Assembly: GCA_029266525.1 (NCBI GenBank)
Contig: JAQSWQ010000045.1
Coordinates: 1 to 43,561, forward strand
Length of the DNA: 43,561 bases
Reading direction: 5' to 3'
DNA from: Microvirga sp.
Lineage (GTDB): Bacteria > Pseudomonadota > Alphaproteobacteria > Rhizobiales > Beijerinckiaceae
Each line of letters begins with the position of its first letter. Position 1 is the first letter of the stretch. Positions 1 to 8,413 of this stretch are shown piece by piece. The notes beneath the pieces were generated by a model that was not told the origin of the DNA, made no database searches, and saw only the letters and a program-made list of their open reading frames with translations. The translations under genes were made by a program, and so were the position numbers.

Positions 1-362
1 TTTTGAGCGCGAGTCTTGCCCCTGAGATGCCGCCCCACGACCAGACACCTCCGGAGGTGCCCCTCTGCCGGGCGGGATGTGGGAGTACAAGCACAAAACA
101 GAAACGTTGTCAAGAAGAAAAACCTAGATAACATCAATGAACCCGCTGGATTTGCGCATGGCGTACACTTTACCTCTTGAGGTGCGAGGGTCGCGGTATC
201 CACAGCAGGGAAGGCGTAAACCAAGCTCGATCAGCTCGAGGAAGCCGCGCGCGCGCTTGGCGGCCGGCTCGTGGTGTCGTTCGAGGCCGCCCGACGTTCA
301 TCCGAGCGACTCGAGAGGCGATCCGGCCGTGCATCGTCGCCGCTGGCTCCAGGTGGATCCGA
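1..362. other. Left-edge stretch with no gene seen
   Basis: I see no convincing coding region on either strand; the open frames here have arginine/serine/proline-rich products typical of out-of-frame reading of GC-rich DNA. A perfect 14-base palindrome, CACCTCCGGAGGTG, lies at 46-59, followed by a C-rich then A-rich stretch to about 135. It could be the stem of a terminator for a gene left of the window, but there is no clear T-tract. The region lies downstream of the methyltransferase gene that ends at 363. Confidence 0.5.
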
Positions 363-1262
363 TCAAGACGGATGACCCGCCTTCTCGCCGAGGCTGTGCT
401 CCACAGTGCCGAGCGCGTCGGCGAGGCGCGTCTTCGCCGAGCCGGGGCGCAGCGGCTTCTGCTGGCTCTCGTGCGGCGCCCAGCCCGAGAGCCACACCAC
501 CTCAAATGTGGCGCGGACGCGCCCGTCCGCATCGGCGAAGCGCTGGGCATAGATCTGCGCCATGCGCATGAGGGTGGCACGGCGGAGCGGCGCCCTACGG
601 CGCTCCAACAGCGCGTTGCTCAGGCCCATGGCGCGCAGGTCGCGCATGAGGCCGAAGGCGTCAGCGTAGCGCACCGCCACCGGCTCGACATCGGCGACCG
701 GCAGCGCGAAGCCGGCGCGCTGGAGGAGAGCGCCGAGGTCCCGCACATCGGCGAAGGGCGCGACGCGCGGGCTGATCCCGCCTTCGAGCTCCGCCTCCGC
801 CTGCGCGAAGGATTGCCGAAGCTCGATCAGGGTTCCGCCCCCGAGGAGACAGCCGAGGAAGAGCCCGTCGGGCTTGAGCGCGCGGCGGAGCTGGATCAAC
901 GCGCCGGGAAGGTCGTTCACGCCGTGCAGCGCGAGCAGCGAGATCGCGAGGTCGAAGCTCTCGGGTGCGAACGGCAGGATCTCTTCGTCTCCCACGACGA
1001 GCCGACCCGGGCGCCCGAGCTCGCCCATACCCGCGAGCCGCACGATCGACTCGGCGCGCCCGCTTGCTTCGAGCGCGGCCGTCGCCGCATCGGTCGGGGT
1101 GCCGAGATCGAGCGCGAGCGGGAAAGCCCGCAACACGCTCGCAAGCCGCTCGTCGAGATCCTCGACGGCGCGCCCGAGAAGGAAATCGGCATAGCCGGCG
1201 CCGAGCGCCCGCCGCAAGCGGCGGCGGACGAGGGCGCGGTCGAACACGAGCGGGGCGGACAC
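363..1262 (-). CDS. BioC/NDUFAF5-like SAM-dependent methyltransferase
   Basis: Predicted cytoplasmic class I SAM-dependent methyltransferase of about 299 residues, of the type often annotated as BioC-like or as a homologue of the mitochondrial complex I factor NDUFAF5. The core Rossmann region spans roughly residues 48-140: motif I is LALDLGTPTD (49-58), the acidic loop VVGDEEILPF (89-98) precedes the strand FDLAISLLALH (103-113), and LKPDGLFLG (129-137) follows. Motif I is unusual because the normal GxGxG is degenerate, so SAM binding may be altered. I chose the GTG at 1262 because recognisable homology (SAPLVFDRALVRRR) begins directly after it; the frame is open further upstream but overlaps the kinase gene. 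It lies 41 bases downstream of the ABC1 kinase on the same strand and may share its transcript. The substrate is unknown. Confidence 0.8.
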   Translation of the reverse strand: MSAPLVFDRALVRRRLRRALGAGYADFLLGRAVEDLDERLASVLRAFPLALDLGTPTDAATAALEASGRAESIVRLAGMGELGRPGRLVVGDEEILPFAPESFDLAISLLALHGVNDLPGALIQLRRALKPDGLFLGCLLGGGTLIELRQSFAQAEAELEGGISPRVAPFADVRDLGALLQRAGFALPVADVEPVAVRYADAFGLMRDLRAMGLSNALLERRRAPLRRATLMRMAQIYAQRFADADGRVRATFEVVWLSGWAPHESQQKPLRPGSAKTRLADALGTVEHSLGEKAGHPS

Positions 1263-1303
1263 GGGCGGGCATATGGCGCGGCGAGCGCCGCGGCACAATG
1301 CGG

Positions 1304-2677
1304 TCAGCCCGCGGACTCGGGCGCGAGCTTCGCCGCCTTGAGCGCGGCGGACTGCCGTTTGCCGAGCTCGACGAGGGAGAAGCGCTCGATCTCGGCCTCG
1401 AAGAGCCGGTGGAAGTTGAGCTCGGCCTTGAGGTGGAGAAACACGCCGCCGAGCCCGATTGCCGCGCGGTCCATGAACACAAACTCGCGCGGCACCGTCA
1501 CCGGGCCCTTCTCCTTCAGGGCCATGTGCACCTGGTAGGCCTGTTTGCGGCCGTACTCCGCCGGGCTCACGCCTTCCGCAATGCTGCGCACCCGGTCGGT
1601 CAGGAGCGGGCCGTAGATGAAGCGCGCCCAGATGTTGAGGATGTCGATCAGCTCGTTGGTGAGCTTCTTGAATCCCCAAACCTCGTAGGCATGCACCATG
1701 CGCTGGCGATCCTCGTGCAGCAGCCCGCGATAGAGGTCGACCACGCCGCCGACGAAGGCCGGCGGGAAGATGCGGACGCAGCCGTAATCGAGAAGGTTGA
1801 TTCCCTGCGCCTCGCCGCCCTCGGAGAAGACCGTATAGTTGCCGAGATGCGGATCGCCGTGAATCACGGCGGCGTGGCTGAAGGGGTGCCACCAGGCCCG
1901 GAACATCGCGGTCGAGAGCCGGTTGCGGACCGGCTGCGGCGCCGCGACGAAATTGAGGATCTTCTCGCCCTCGAGCCAGCCCAATGTCAGGAGGCGCTTC
2001 GTCGAGAGCTTCGGCCAGACCGTGGGCACGCGCACCTCCGGCACGTCCGCCAGCACGCGGCGATAGAGAACGGCGTGCTTCGCCTCGCGCTCGTAGTCAA
2101 GCTCCTCGCGCACGCGTGCGCCGATCTCCTTTGCGATCTCGCGCGTGTCGATCGCAGGGTCCATGCGCCGGTGGATGGCGAACACGAACTGGAGCTGCTG
2201 AAGGTCCGCCTCGACGGCCGACTGCATGTCCGGATATTGCAGCTTGCAGGCAAGCGCAGAGCCGTCCTTCGCACCGGCGCGATGGACTTGGCCGAGCGAC
2301 GCCGCCGCCGCGGGCTTCAAGTCGAACGAGCCGAACCTCTTCTGCCAATCCGGCCCGAGCTCGGCCTGCATCCGACGCCTGACGAACGCCGCGCCCATCG
2401 GCGGCGCCTCCGATTGCAGCTTCTGCAGCTCGGCCGCGTATTCCGGCGGGATCACGTCGGGGATGGTGGCAAGAAGCTGCGCCACCTTCATGATCGGGCC
2501 CTTGAGGCCGCCGAGCGCCTGCGCCAGCGCCGCGGCGTTCGACGCGCCCTGCCCCTCGACCCCGAACAGCCGCGCGCCGGCGATGCGCGCCGCGACCCCG
2601 CCGACATTCGCGCCCACCCGCGCATAGCGCGCGGCGCGGGCAGAGAAGCGGTTGGCTTCGCGATCGGTGGGGGACAT
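1304..2677 (-). CDS. ABC1/UbiB-family atypical kinase
   Basis: A 457-residue ABC1 (ADCK/UbiB/Coq8) family protein. These atypical kinase-fold ATPases are tied to isoprenoid lipid handling and ubiquinone synthesis. Visible motifs in order: a KxGQ-like motif here read as KVAQ (64-67, Ala in place of Gly), the alanine-rich nucleotide loop PAAAASLGQVH (122-132), the ATP-binding lysine in ACKLQYP (K145), the ExD-like EELDYEREA (191-199), the catalytic loop VIHGDPHLGN (271-280) and the metal-binding LLDYG (295-299). The length suits the Coq8-like branch; the C-terminal transmembrane pair of E. coli UbiB is not evident. It is followed on the same strand by a methyltransferase, so a joint role in quinone chemistry is possible but is inference. 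Confidence 0.88.
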   Translation of the reverse strand: MSPTDREANRFSARAARYARVGANVGGVAARIAGARLFGVEGQGASNAAALAQALGGLKGPIMKVAQLLATIPDVIPPEYAAELQKLQSEAPPMGAAFVRRRMQAELGPDWQKRFGSFDLKPAAAASLGQVHRAGAKDGSALACKLQYPDMQSAVEADLQQLQFVFAIHRRMDPAIDTREIAKEIGARVREELDYEREAKHAVLYRRVLADVPEVRVPTVWPKLSTKRLLTLGWLEGEKILNFVAAPQPVRNRLSTAMFRAWWHPFSHAAVIHGDPHLGNYTVFSEGGEAQGINLLDYGCVRIFPPAFVGGVVDLYRGLLHEDRQRMVHAYEVWGFKKLTNELIDILNIWARFIYGPLLTDRVRSIAEGVSPAEYGRKQAYQVHMALKEKGPVTVPREFVFMDRAAIGLGGVFLHLKAELNFHRLFEAEIERFSLVELGKRQSAALKAAKLAPESAG

Positions 2678-2736
2678 GAGTGGGGCGAGGGCCGGTTGGC
2701 GCCTAGATGGGATGCGCGGAGAGCTTTTTCACGCGC

Positions 2737-3132
2737 TCATGCCTTCGGCCATCGGTCGCGGATCCAGCGGGCAAGCCCGTCCTCCTCGATCTCGCCGGCG
2801 CCCAGGGCGAACATGACCGCCGTCGCCTCGGCTGGAGCCGGCGCGAACGCCACGCCGTTCAATCGCAGGAAGACCATCATCGCCGCGAACGCCCCGCGCT
2901 TGTTGCCGTCGAGGAAGGGGTGGTTGCGGGCGATGCCGAAGGCGTACGAAGCCGCGAGGCTCGCAAGATCGGTTTCGCCATAATGCCAGCGGTTCTGCGG
3001 CCGCATGATCGCCGACTCGAGCAGTCCCTGGTCGCGGATCCCGTATGGGCCACCGAACAGCGCAAGCTGTTCGGCATGGATGTCCACGACGGCATCGAGA
3101 TCGAGCCAGCGCGGCTCGTGGGGCTCGGTCAT
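2737..3132 (-). CDS. Doc-type Fic-fold toxin
   Basis: A 131-residue death-on-curing (Doc) family toxin. The Fic-fold signature HPFLDGNKR is at residues 71-79; the His is the catalytic base, and the following GNKR loop binds nucleotide phosphates. P1 Doc is known to phosphorylate EF-Tu and stop translation; the activity here is inferred from family. The GIRDQGLLESAI segment near residues 31-42 and the C-terminal helices also fit. The ATG at 3132 overlaps the antitoxin stop codon by the usual four bases (ATGA), which fixes the start and points to translational coupling. The partner is an AbrB/MazE-fold antitoxin rather than a Phd-type one. Confidence 0.9.
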   Translation of the reverse strand: MTEPHEPRWLDLDAVVDIHAEQLALFGGPYGIRDQGLLESAIMRPQNRWHYGETDLASLAASYAFGIARNHPFLDGNKRGAFAAMMVFLRLNGVAFAPAPAEATAVMFALGAGEIEEDGLARWIRDRWPKA

Positions 3133-3353
3133 TCCGCCAGAGCCTTGAAGGTGTCCTGGTACTCCTTCATGACCTCGCGGGCGATCTTCATGACCTCGTC
3201 GTGCTTCGGATCGTAGGGCGCGACCTTCAGGGTGCGGTCCGGCAGCTCGGTCACATAGAGCGAGTCGCCCTGCTCGAGCCGCAGGCGCGCCAGCAGCTCC
3301 TTCGGCAGGATCAGGCCGGTCGAGTTGCCGATCTTCTTGATCTCCAGCTTCAT
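3129..3353 (-). CDS. AbrB/MazE-fold antitoxin of the Doc module
   Basis: A 74-residue swapped-hairpin AbrB/SpoVT/MazE-type DNA-binding protein. The N-terminal half (KIGNSTGLILPKELL, residues 7-21) matches the SpoVT-AbrB fold; the C-terminal part (about 45-74, DPKHDEVMKIAREVMKEY) is a charged helix expected to wrap and neutralise the toxin. The start is fixed by a strong Shine-Dalgarno (GGAGGT) about six bases before the ATG. It is the first gene of a two-gene operon and overlaps the Doc start by four bases. As in other modules it should repress its own promoter, which lies directly upstream. Confidence 0.88.
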   Translation of the reverse strand: MKLEIKKIGNSTGLILPKELLARLRLEQGDSLYVTELPDRTLKVAPYDPKHDEVMKIAREVMKEYQDTFKALAE

Positions 3354-3370
3354 GCCGCACCTCCGGTCCG

Positions 3371-3409
3371 TTGTACATTTTGTATAACACGCTTCCGGCG
3401 TCTTGTCAG
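3371..3409 (-). promoter_or_regulatory. Promoter and likely operator of the antitoxin-toxin operon
   Basis: Read on the minus strand, CTGACA (3409-3404), a 17-base spacer and TATACA (3386-3381) make a good housekeeping-type promoter about 30 bases before the antitoxin start. On the plus strand the -10 area carries two near-identical octamers nine bases apart, TTGTACAT (3371-3378) and TTGTATAA (3380-3387), a plausible AbrB-type operator. This AT-rich island stands out from the GC-rich surroundings. Binding by the antitoxin is inference. Confidence 0.6.
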
Positions 3410-3518
3410 GCGTATGAGCCGCAAGCTCGGGACGGCCATGCAAGGCGGCGACCTTGTCCCGCCCGCACCCTTGTGGTTTCGATCCGGGCGCACAAATCCG
3501 CGACATGGGAGAACGCGC

Positions 3519-4883
3519 GTGAACCTCCACAAGATGCTGCTCGAGCGTAAGGCACAGGGCCGCCCGGTCACCGTCGGCGTGGTCGGCGCCGGGAAGTTCG
3601 GGACCATGTTCCTGGCGCAGGCGCGCACGACTGAAGGCATGCAGGTGGTCGCGGTCGCCGACCTCAACGTGCCGCGCGCGCGCTCGCAGCTCAAGATGGC
3701 GTCGTGGCCGGAAGAGCAGTTCGGCGCGGCCTCGCTCGACGACGCGGCGAGATCGGGCAAGACCCATGTCACCGACGACACCGAGGCGATGATCGCCTAT
3801 CCCGGAATCGAGGTGATCGTCGAGGCGACCGGCGACCCGAAGACCGGCATCCGGCTTGCGACGAAGGCCATCGACAACGGCAAGCACATCGTCATGGTCA
3901 ATGTCGAGGCCGATGCGCTCGCCGGGCCGCTCCTGGCGCGACGCGCCAAGGAGGCCGGCGTCGTCTATTCGCTCGCCTGGGGCGACCAGCCGGCGCTCGT
4001 CTGCGAGCATGTCGATTGGGCGCGCGCCTGCGGCTTCACCATCGTCGCGGCCGGCAAGGGCACGCGCTACCACCCGACCTACCACCAATCGACGCCGGAC
4101 ACGGTCTGGAGCATCCTCGACCGCTACATGAAGTTCCGCGACGAGGACCGGGCCTCGATCAACCCGAAGATGTTCAACTCCTTCGTCGACGGCACCAAGT
4201 CGGGCATCGAGATGACGGCGATCTGCAACGCGACCGGGCTGCAGGCGCAGAGCGAGGGCCTCTCCTTCCCGCCGGCGACGCGCTTCGAGCTCGCCGAGGT
4301 GTGCAAGCCCAAGGCTGAGGGCGGCACGCTCGAGAAGGCCGGGGTGACCGAGGTCACCTCGTCGGTCTATCGCGACGGCTCGGACGTGCCGCACAACCTC
4401 GTCATGGGCACCTACGTCGTGTTCGAGGCAGCCGAGGACAACGAGTACACGCGGCGCTGCTTCCGCGAGTACTCGATGCTGCCGGACAAGAGCGGGCGCT
4501 ACGCCGCCCTCTACCGGCCGATCCACATGATCGGCCTCGAATTGGGGCTCTCGGTCGCCTCGGCCGCGCTGCGCAAGGAGCCGACCGGCGCCGCGATCTG
4601 CTTCAACTCCGACGTCGTCGCGACCGCGAAGCGCAAGCTCAAGGCCGGCGAGATGCTCGACGGCGAGGGCGGCTTCTGCGTGTGGGGCAAGCAGACCCCG
4701 GCCGCCGCCTCGCTCGACCAAGGCTATCTGCCGCTCGGCATCGCGCACAACGTCAAGCTCAAGCGCGACATCGAGGAAGGCCAGCGCCTGAGATGGAGCG
4801 ACGTCGAGATCGACGAGAGCGACCTCGCCGTGCGCACGCGCCGCGAGATGGAGGCGGCTTTCGGACGGCCGAATATCGCCTGA
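3519..4883 (+). CDS. NAD(P)-dependent oxidoreductase with C-terminal SAF domain
   Basis: A 454-residue protein with an N-terminal Rossmann fold of homoserine dehydrogenase type (VGVVGAGKFG, dinucleotide glycines at 23-28; VEATGDPKTG at 101-110) and a C-terminal SAF-like domain (about 365-430), a fold also found in sialic acid synthase antifreeze-like and FlgA/UxaA-type proteins. Homologues are often annotated only as SAF-domain oxidoreductases. It probably oxidises or reduces a sugar-acid or hydroxy-acid intermediate; the substrate is not known. I chose the GTG at 3519 because GGGAGA lies about eight bases upstream; an ATG at 3534 is the alternative. It runs convergently towards the sugar-acid operon, ending nine bases from the ABM-domain gene, which supports a role in that locus. 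Confidence 0.78.
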   Translation: MNLHKMLLERKAQGRPVTVGVVGAGKFGTMFLAQARTTEGMQVVAVADLNVPRARSQLKMASWPEEQFGAASLDDAARSGKTHVTDDTEAMIAYPGIEVIVEATGDPKTGIRLATKAIDNGKHIVMVNVEADALAGPLLARRAKEAGVVYSLAWGDQPALVCEHVDWARACGFTIVAAGKGTRYHPTYHQSTPDTVWSILDRYMKFRDEDRASINPKMFNSFVDGTKSGIEMTAICNATGLQAQSEGLSFPPATRFELAEVCKPKAEGGTLEKAGVTEVTSSVYRDGSDVPHNLVMGTYVVFEAAEDNEYTRRCFREYSMLPDKSGRYAALYRPIHMIGLELGLSVASAALRKEPTGAAICFNSDVVATAKRKLKAGEMLDGEGGFCVWGKQTPAAASLDQGYLPLGIAHNVKLKRDIEEGQRLRWSDVEIDESDLAVRTRREMEAAFGRPNIA

Positions 4884-4892
4884 GCGCCGCTC

Positions 4893-5201
4893 TCAGGCCG
4901 GCGAGAGCACGTGGATGACGCGGGCAGCCAGCATGTCCTTCACCTTGGCGCCGTAGGACGCCATGTGCGGGGCGGCGGCGTGGGCTTTCAGCGCGTCGAT
5001 GCTGTCCCACTTCTCGACGACCACGAAGGTGTCGGGCCCGAGCTTCGTCTGGAAGCCGCCCATGCCTTCGGCGTCGACCGCCGGCCCATATTCGATGCAG
5101 CCCTCCTCGGCATGGACCGCGGGCATGTTGGCGCGGAACGCCTCCAGCACCTTGTCGCGCAGGCCGGGCTTGGTGGTGATGATCGCAAGGACGTGGATCA
5201 A
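4893..5201 (-). CDS. Antibiotic-biosynthesis monooxygenase (ABM) domain protein
   Basis: A 102-residue single ABM domain of the YgiN/quinol monooxygenase type: a ferredoxin-like fold starting MIHVLAIITTKPG, with the central EEGCIEYGP (residues about 32-40) and VVVEKWDSIDALKAH (about 60-74) typical of the family. Such proteins act as dimers, either as cofactor-free oxygenases or as small binding or isomerase-like accessory proteins in catabolic loci. It is the last gene of the minus-strand transport and catabolism operon, 51 bases after the enolase-superfamily gene. The exact reaction cannot be read from sequence. Confidence 0.8.
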   Translation of the reverse strand: MIHVLAIITTKPGLRDKVLEAFRANMPAVHAEEGCIEYGPAVDAEGMGGFQTKLGPDTFVVVEKWDSIDALKAHAAAPHMASYGAKVKDMLAARVIHVLSPA

Positions 5202-5252
5202 GACGGCGCTCCTTAGGCTATCCTCCGCATGTGACGCGGCACGCGCTCGAGG

Positions 5253-6434
5253 TCAATCGATCGCCGGCGTTCGGTAGAGGGTTCGACCCGCGACCCTGAT
5301 CTCGGCGTCGACGAGATATTTGCGGACGCCCGCCGGCTCGATCTCGATGCCGTGGCCCGGCGCGTTCGGCGCGGCGATCTCGCCATCGGCATCCCGCTCG
5401 AGATGATTCCTCGTGAACTCGAGCGCGAGTGGCTTAGGTGCGAAGGGGTATTCGCAGATGCGGTGCTCCTTCAGCCCCGCATAGGGCTGGAGCGAGGCGC
5501 TGAGCGCGAGATGAGAGGTGAAGGTGTGGTTCACGAAGGCGGCGCCCTTCGCGGCGGCGTAGTCGGCAACGCGCTTTGCCGGGCCGATGCCGCCGATCCG
5601 GCCGGTGTCGATTTGGATGAACCCCACCCCGCCGAAATCGATGAGGTGGCGCGCCATGTGGATGTTGTGCGCGCCTTCGCCGCCGGCGAGCTTGACCTTC
5701 TGGCTTCGCCGCGCCAACGCGCCGTAGGCCTCGAGCGCGCTCGCCTGGAAGGGCTCCTCGAGCCAGAGCGCGCCGGCTTCCTCCAGCGCCGGAAGGCGGG
5801 TCGCCGCGGCCTCGACGTCCTCGATGAAGATCTGCCCCACATCGACGAGCAGGATGCCGTCGGGCCCGAGCCCCTCGCGCGCGGCCATGAAGTGGTCGCG
5901 ATCCGTCGCGGGGTCCGCGCGCCCGATTGGGCCCCAGCCGAACTTGCCGGCACGAAAGCGGTTCGCCCGCGAGACCTTCGCGCGCTCAAGCGTCTCCTGC
6001 GGCGTTTCGCCGAACAGCACAGAGGCGTAAGGCAGCTTCTGGTGCGACGCGTCATACGCGAGCATGCGCCAGATGGGCTCTCCGCGCACCCGCCCGAGGA
6101 GATCCCAAAGCGCGATCTCGACGCCCGAGAAGGTGTGGACGGCCTGCAGCAGGTCCATGCTGTCGTACTCGACCGCAGCCGCAATGCGGGCGATATCTCC
6201 CGGTCCGTCGAGCCTCTGCCCGAGCACCGCATCGGCGACGGGGCGGCAGACGCCGTGCGACATCGGGCAGACGAAGGCGGCGATGGAGACAAGCGGCGAG
6301 GCTTCGCATTCGCCCCAGCCTACGTGCCCGCCGCCGCCGGCGACGCGGACGAGGAGCGCATCCTGGCTGCCGTCCGCCTCGTCCGTGACCACGGGCATGG
6401 CGAGATAGAAGAAGTCGACCGCCTCGATCTTCAC
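5253..6434 (-). CDS. Enolase-superfamily (mandelate racemase-like) sugar-acid dehydratase
   Basis: A 393-residue mandelate racemase/muconate lactonizing enzyme-type protein with the N-terminal capping domain and the C-terminal barrel. Expected residues are visible: a catalytic lysine in AGKFGWGP (K164), metal ligands D198 (LLVDVG), E226 (LWLEEPF) and E253 (AGGEG), then D276 (QIDTGRIGG) and H303 (FVNHTFTSH), the Asp-His pair used as a second base in the mandelate racemase branch. Members mostly dehydrate or epimerise sugar acids by abstracting the proton next to the carboxylate. It lies 14 bases after the transporter ATPase gene, so the substrate is likely what the transporter brings in. No particular acid sugar can be named. 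Confidence 0.82.
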   Translation of the reverse strand: MKIEAVDFFYLAMPVVTDEADGSQDALLVRVAGGGGHVGWGECEASPLVSIAAFVCPMSHGVCRPVADAVLGQRLDGPGDIARIAAAVEYDSMDLLQAVHTFSGVEIALWDLLGRVRGEPIWRMLAYDASHQKLPYASVLFGETPQETLERAKVSRANRFRAGKFGWGPIGRADPATDRDHFMAAREGLGPDGILLVDVGQIFIEDVEAAATRLPALEEAGALWLEEPFQASALEAYGALARRSQKVKLAGGEGAHNIHMARHLIDFGGVGFIQIDTGRIGGIGPAKRVADYAAAKGAAFVNHTFTSHLALSASLQPYAGLKEHRICEYPFAPKPLALEFTRNHLERDADGEIAAPNAPGHGIEIEPAGVRKYLVDAEIRVAGRTLYRTPAID

Positions 6435-6448
6435 GGAAGGCGCGTGGT

Positions 6449-7543
6449 TCAGATCGCGGCTTCGGTCTGGACGTCGAAGAAGTGCAGCCGCGCCGGGTCG
6501 AGCGTCATGCGCAGCTTGTCGCCGAACGTGACGCGCACGATGGGATCGACGGAGGCCACCATGGCGCCGCGTCCCACCTTGAGGTCGAGCAGGATCTCGG
6601 AGCCGAGCTTCTCGACCACCTCGACAAGCGCGTCGAAGGTGAAATCCTGCGGGTCGGCGCCGGACGCGATATCGAGGTCTTCGGGGCGAATGCCGAGCGT
6701 GACCTCGCGTCCCAGGTGGGGCCGCAGCCGCTCGACCGCTTCGGACGGGACCTTGATGTCGAGCCCTTCGCTGACCGTCCGCAGCGCTCCGTCGCGCTCG
6801 GTCACCGTAACGGTGGCGAAATTCATGGCAGGCGAGCCGAGAAAGCCGGCCACGAACTTTGTCGCGGGCGCATTATAGAGCTCGAGCGGCTCGCCGACCT
6901 GCTGCACGACCCCGTCCTTCATGACCACCACCCGGTCGCCGAGCGTCATCGCCTCGACCTGGTCGTGGGTGACGTAGATCGCGGTCGTCCCGAGCCGCTG
7001 ATGCAGCTTTTTCAGCTCGACCCGCATCTGCACGCGCAGCTTCGCGTCGAGGTTCGAGAGCGGCTCGTCGAACAGGAAGACCTGCGGGTGACGAACGATG
7101 GCGCGGCCGAGCGCGACGCGCTGGCGCTGGCCGCCGGAGAGCTGGCGCGGCTTTCTTCCCAGGAGCTGCTGGATGCCGAGGATCTCGGAAGCATCCTGCA
7201 CGCGCTTCCTGATCTCCTCCTTCGCGAACTTCCGCATCTTCAGGCCGAAGGCCATGTTGTCGAAGACGCTCATGTGCGGATAGAGCGCGTAGTTCTGGAA
7301 CACCATGGCGATGTCCCGGTCCATCGGCGCGAGGTCGTTGACACGCTGGGGACCAATGTGGATGTCGCCGGAGGATATCTCCTCGAGGCCGGCGATCATC
7401 CTCAGAGTCGTGGTCTTGCCGCAGCCGGACGGGCCGACGAAGACCATGAACTCGCGGTCGCGGATGTCGAGGTTCACGTCCTTCACGGCATGCACGTTGC
7501 CGTCGTAGAACTTGTTGATGCCTGTCAGGACGACCTGTGCCAT
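6449..7543 (-). CDS. UgpC/MalK-type sugar ABC transporter ATPase
   Basis: A 364-residue ATP-binding subunit of a CUT1-type carbohydrate importer. Walker A GPSGCGKTT (37-45), Q-loop region VFQNYALYPH (81-90), signature LSGGQ (135-139), Walker B VFLFDEP (155-161) and the H-loop TH (192-193) are intact. The C-terminal ~110 residues (GIRPEDLDI onward) form the OB-fold/TOBE regulatory domain typical of MalK/UgpC. It acts at the inner face of the membrane with the two permeases encoded just upstream. Because CUT1 ATPases can be shared between transporters, it may remain useful even if the adjacent permease is broken. Confidence 0.93.
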   Translation of the reverse strand: MAQVVLTGINKFYDGNVHAVKDVNLDIRDREFMVFVGPSGCGKTTTLRMIAGLEEISSGDIHIGPQRVNDLAPMDRDIAMVFQNYALYPHMSVFDNMAFGLKMRKFAKEEIRKRVQDASEILGIQQLLGRKPRQLSGGQRQRVALGRAIVRHPQVFLFDEPLSNLDAKLRVQMRVELKKLHQRLGTTAIYVTHDQVEAMTLGDRVVVMKDGVVQQVGEPLELYNAPATKFVAGFLGSPAMNFATVTVTERDGALRTVSEGLDIKVPSEAVERLRPHLGREVTLGIRPEDLDIASGADPQDFTFDALVEVVEKLGSEILLDLKVGRGAMVASVDPIVRVTFGDKLRMTLDPARLHFFDVQTEAAI

Positions 7544-7558
7544 GCGCGCTCCGCCCGC

Positions 7559-8410
7559 TCAACCTTTGACCGAGCCGGTGAGCCCGGCGACGTAGTGCTC
7601 GACAAAGAAGGAATAGGCGATCGCGACCGGGATCGAGCCCAAGAGCGCCCCCGCCATCAGCGGCCCCCAGAAGAACACGTCGCCGCGGATGAGCTCGGAG
7701 ACGACGCCGACCGGCACGGTCTTCTGCGCCGGCGAGGACAGGAAGACGAGGGCGTAGATGAACTCGTTCCACGACAGGGTGAAGGCGAAGATGCCAGCCG
7801 AGAGGATGCCCGGCACCGCCACCGGAATCACGATGTAGAGCATCGCCTGCCAGCGCGCCGCGCCGTCGATGCGCGCGCATTCCTCGAGCTCCTTCGGAAT
7901 GGCCTTGAAGTAGCCCATCATGAGCCAGGTGCAGAAGGGGATGAGGAAGGTCGGATAGGTCAGGATCAGCGACCACGGCGTGTCGCCGAGCTTGTAGGCG
8001 CGGATGATCTCCGACAGCGGGATGAACAGCAGCGTCTGCGGCACGAGGTAGGTGATGAAAATGCCCGTGCCGAGGCTCCCGGCGTAGGGGAAGTTCAAGC
8101 GCGCCAGCGCGTAGCCGGCGAGCACGCCGCAGACGAGCGAGATCGCCGTCGAGGCGAGCGCGATGAGCATGGTGTTCCAGAGCCAGGTCGCGAACTGGGT
8201 CTCGGCGAACAGGTACCGGATGTGCTCGAGCGTCGGGTACCAGGTCCAGAACGGGTTGTAGTTGCGCGCGTTCCAGGGCCGGTAGAGCTCGCCGTCGGGC
8301 CGGAAGGTGGTGATCACCATCCAGTAGAACGGGAACAGCAGCACGAGGATGAAGAGCAGAAGCGGGATCCGGAAGAAGATCCAGCGGCGCCAGGCGGCTC
8401 CCTCGATCAT
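7559..8410 (-). CDS. CUT1 sugar ABC transporter permease (MalG/UgpE-like)
   Basis: A 283-residue inner-membrane permease with about six hydrophobic helices, starting with a segment at residues 12-33. The EAA coupling motif is clear (ELEECARIDGAARWQ, about residues 167-181) followed by YIVIPVAVPGI, which docks on the ATPase. Length and topology match MalG/UgpE. It is separated by three bases from the upstream permease and 15 bases from the downstream ATPase, consistent with one operon. Intact EAA sequence here is a useful contrast with the damaged partner permease. Confidence 0.92.
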   Translation of the reverse strand: MIEGAAWRRWIFFRIPLLLFILVLLFPFYWMVITTFRPDGELYRPWNARNYNPFWTWYPTLEHIRYLFAETQFATWLWNTMLIALASTAISLVCGVLAGYALARLNFPYAGSLGTGIFITYLVPQTLLFIPLSEIIRAYKLGDTPWSLILTYPTFLIPFCTWLMMGYFKAIPKELEECARIDGAARWQAMLYIVIPVAVPGILSAGIFAFTLSWNEFIYALVFLSSPAQKTVPVGVVSELIRGDVFFWGPLMAGALLGSIPVAIAYSFFVEHYVAGLTGSVKG

Positions 8411-8413
8411 GGC

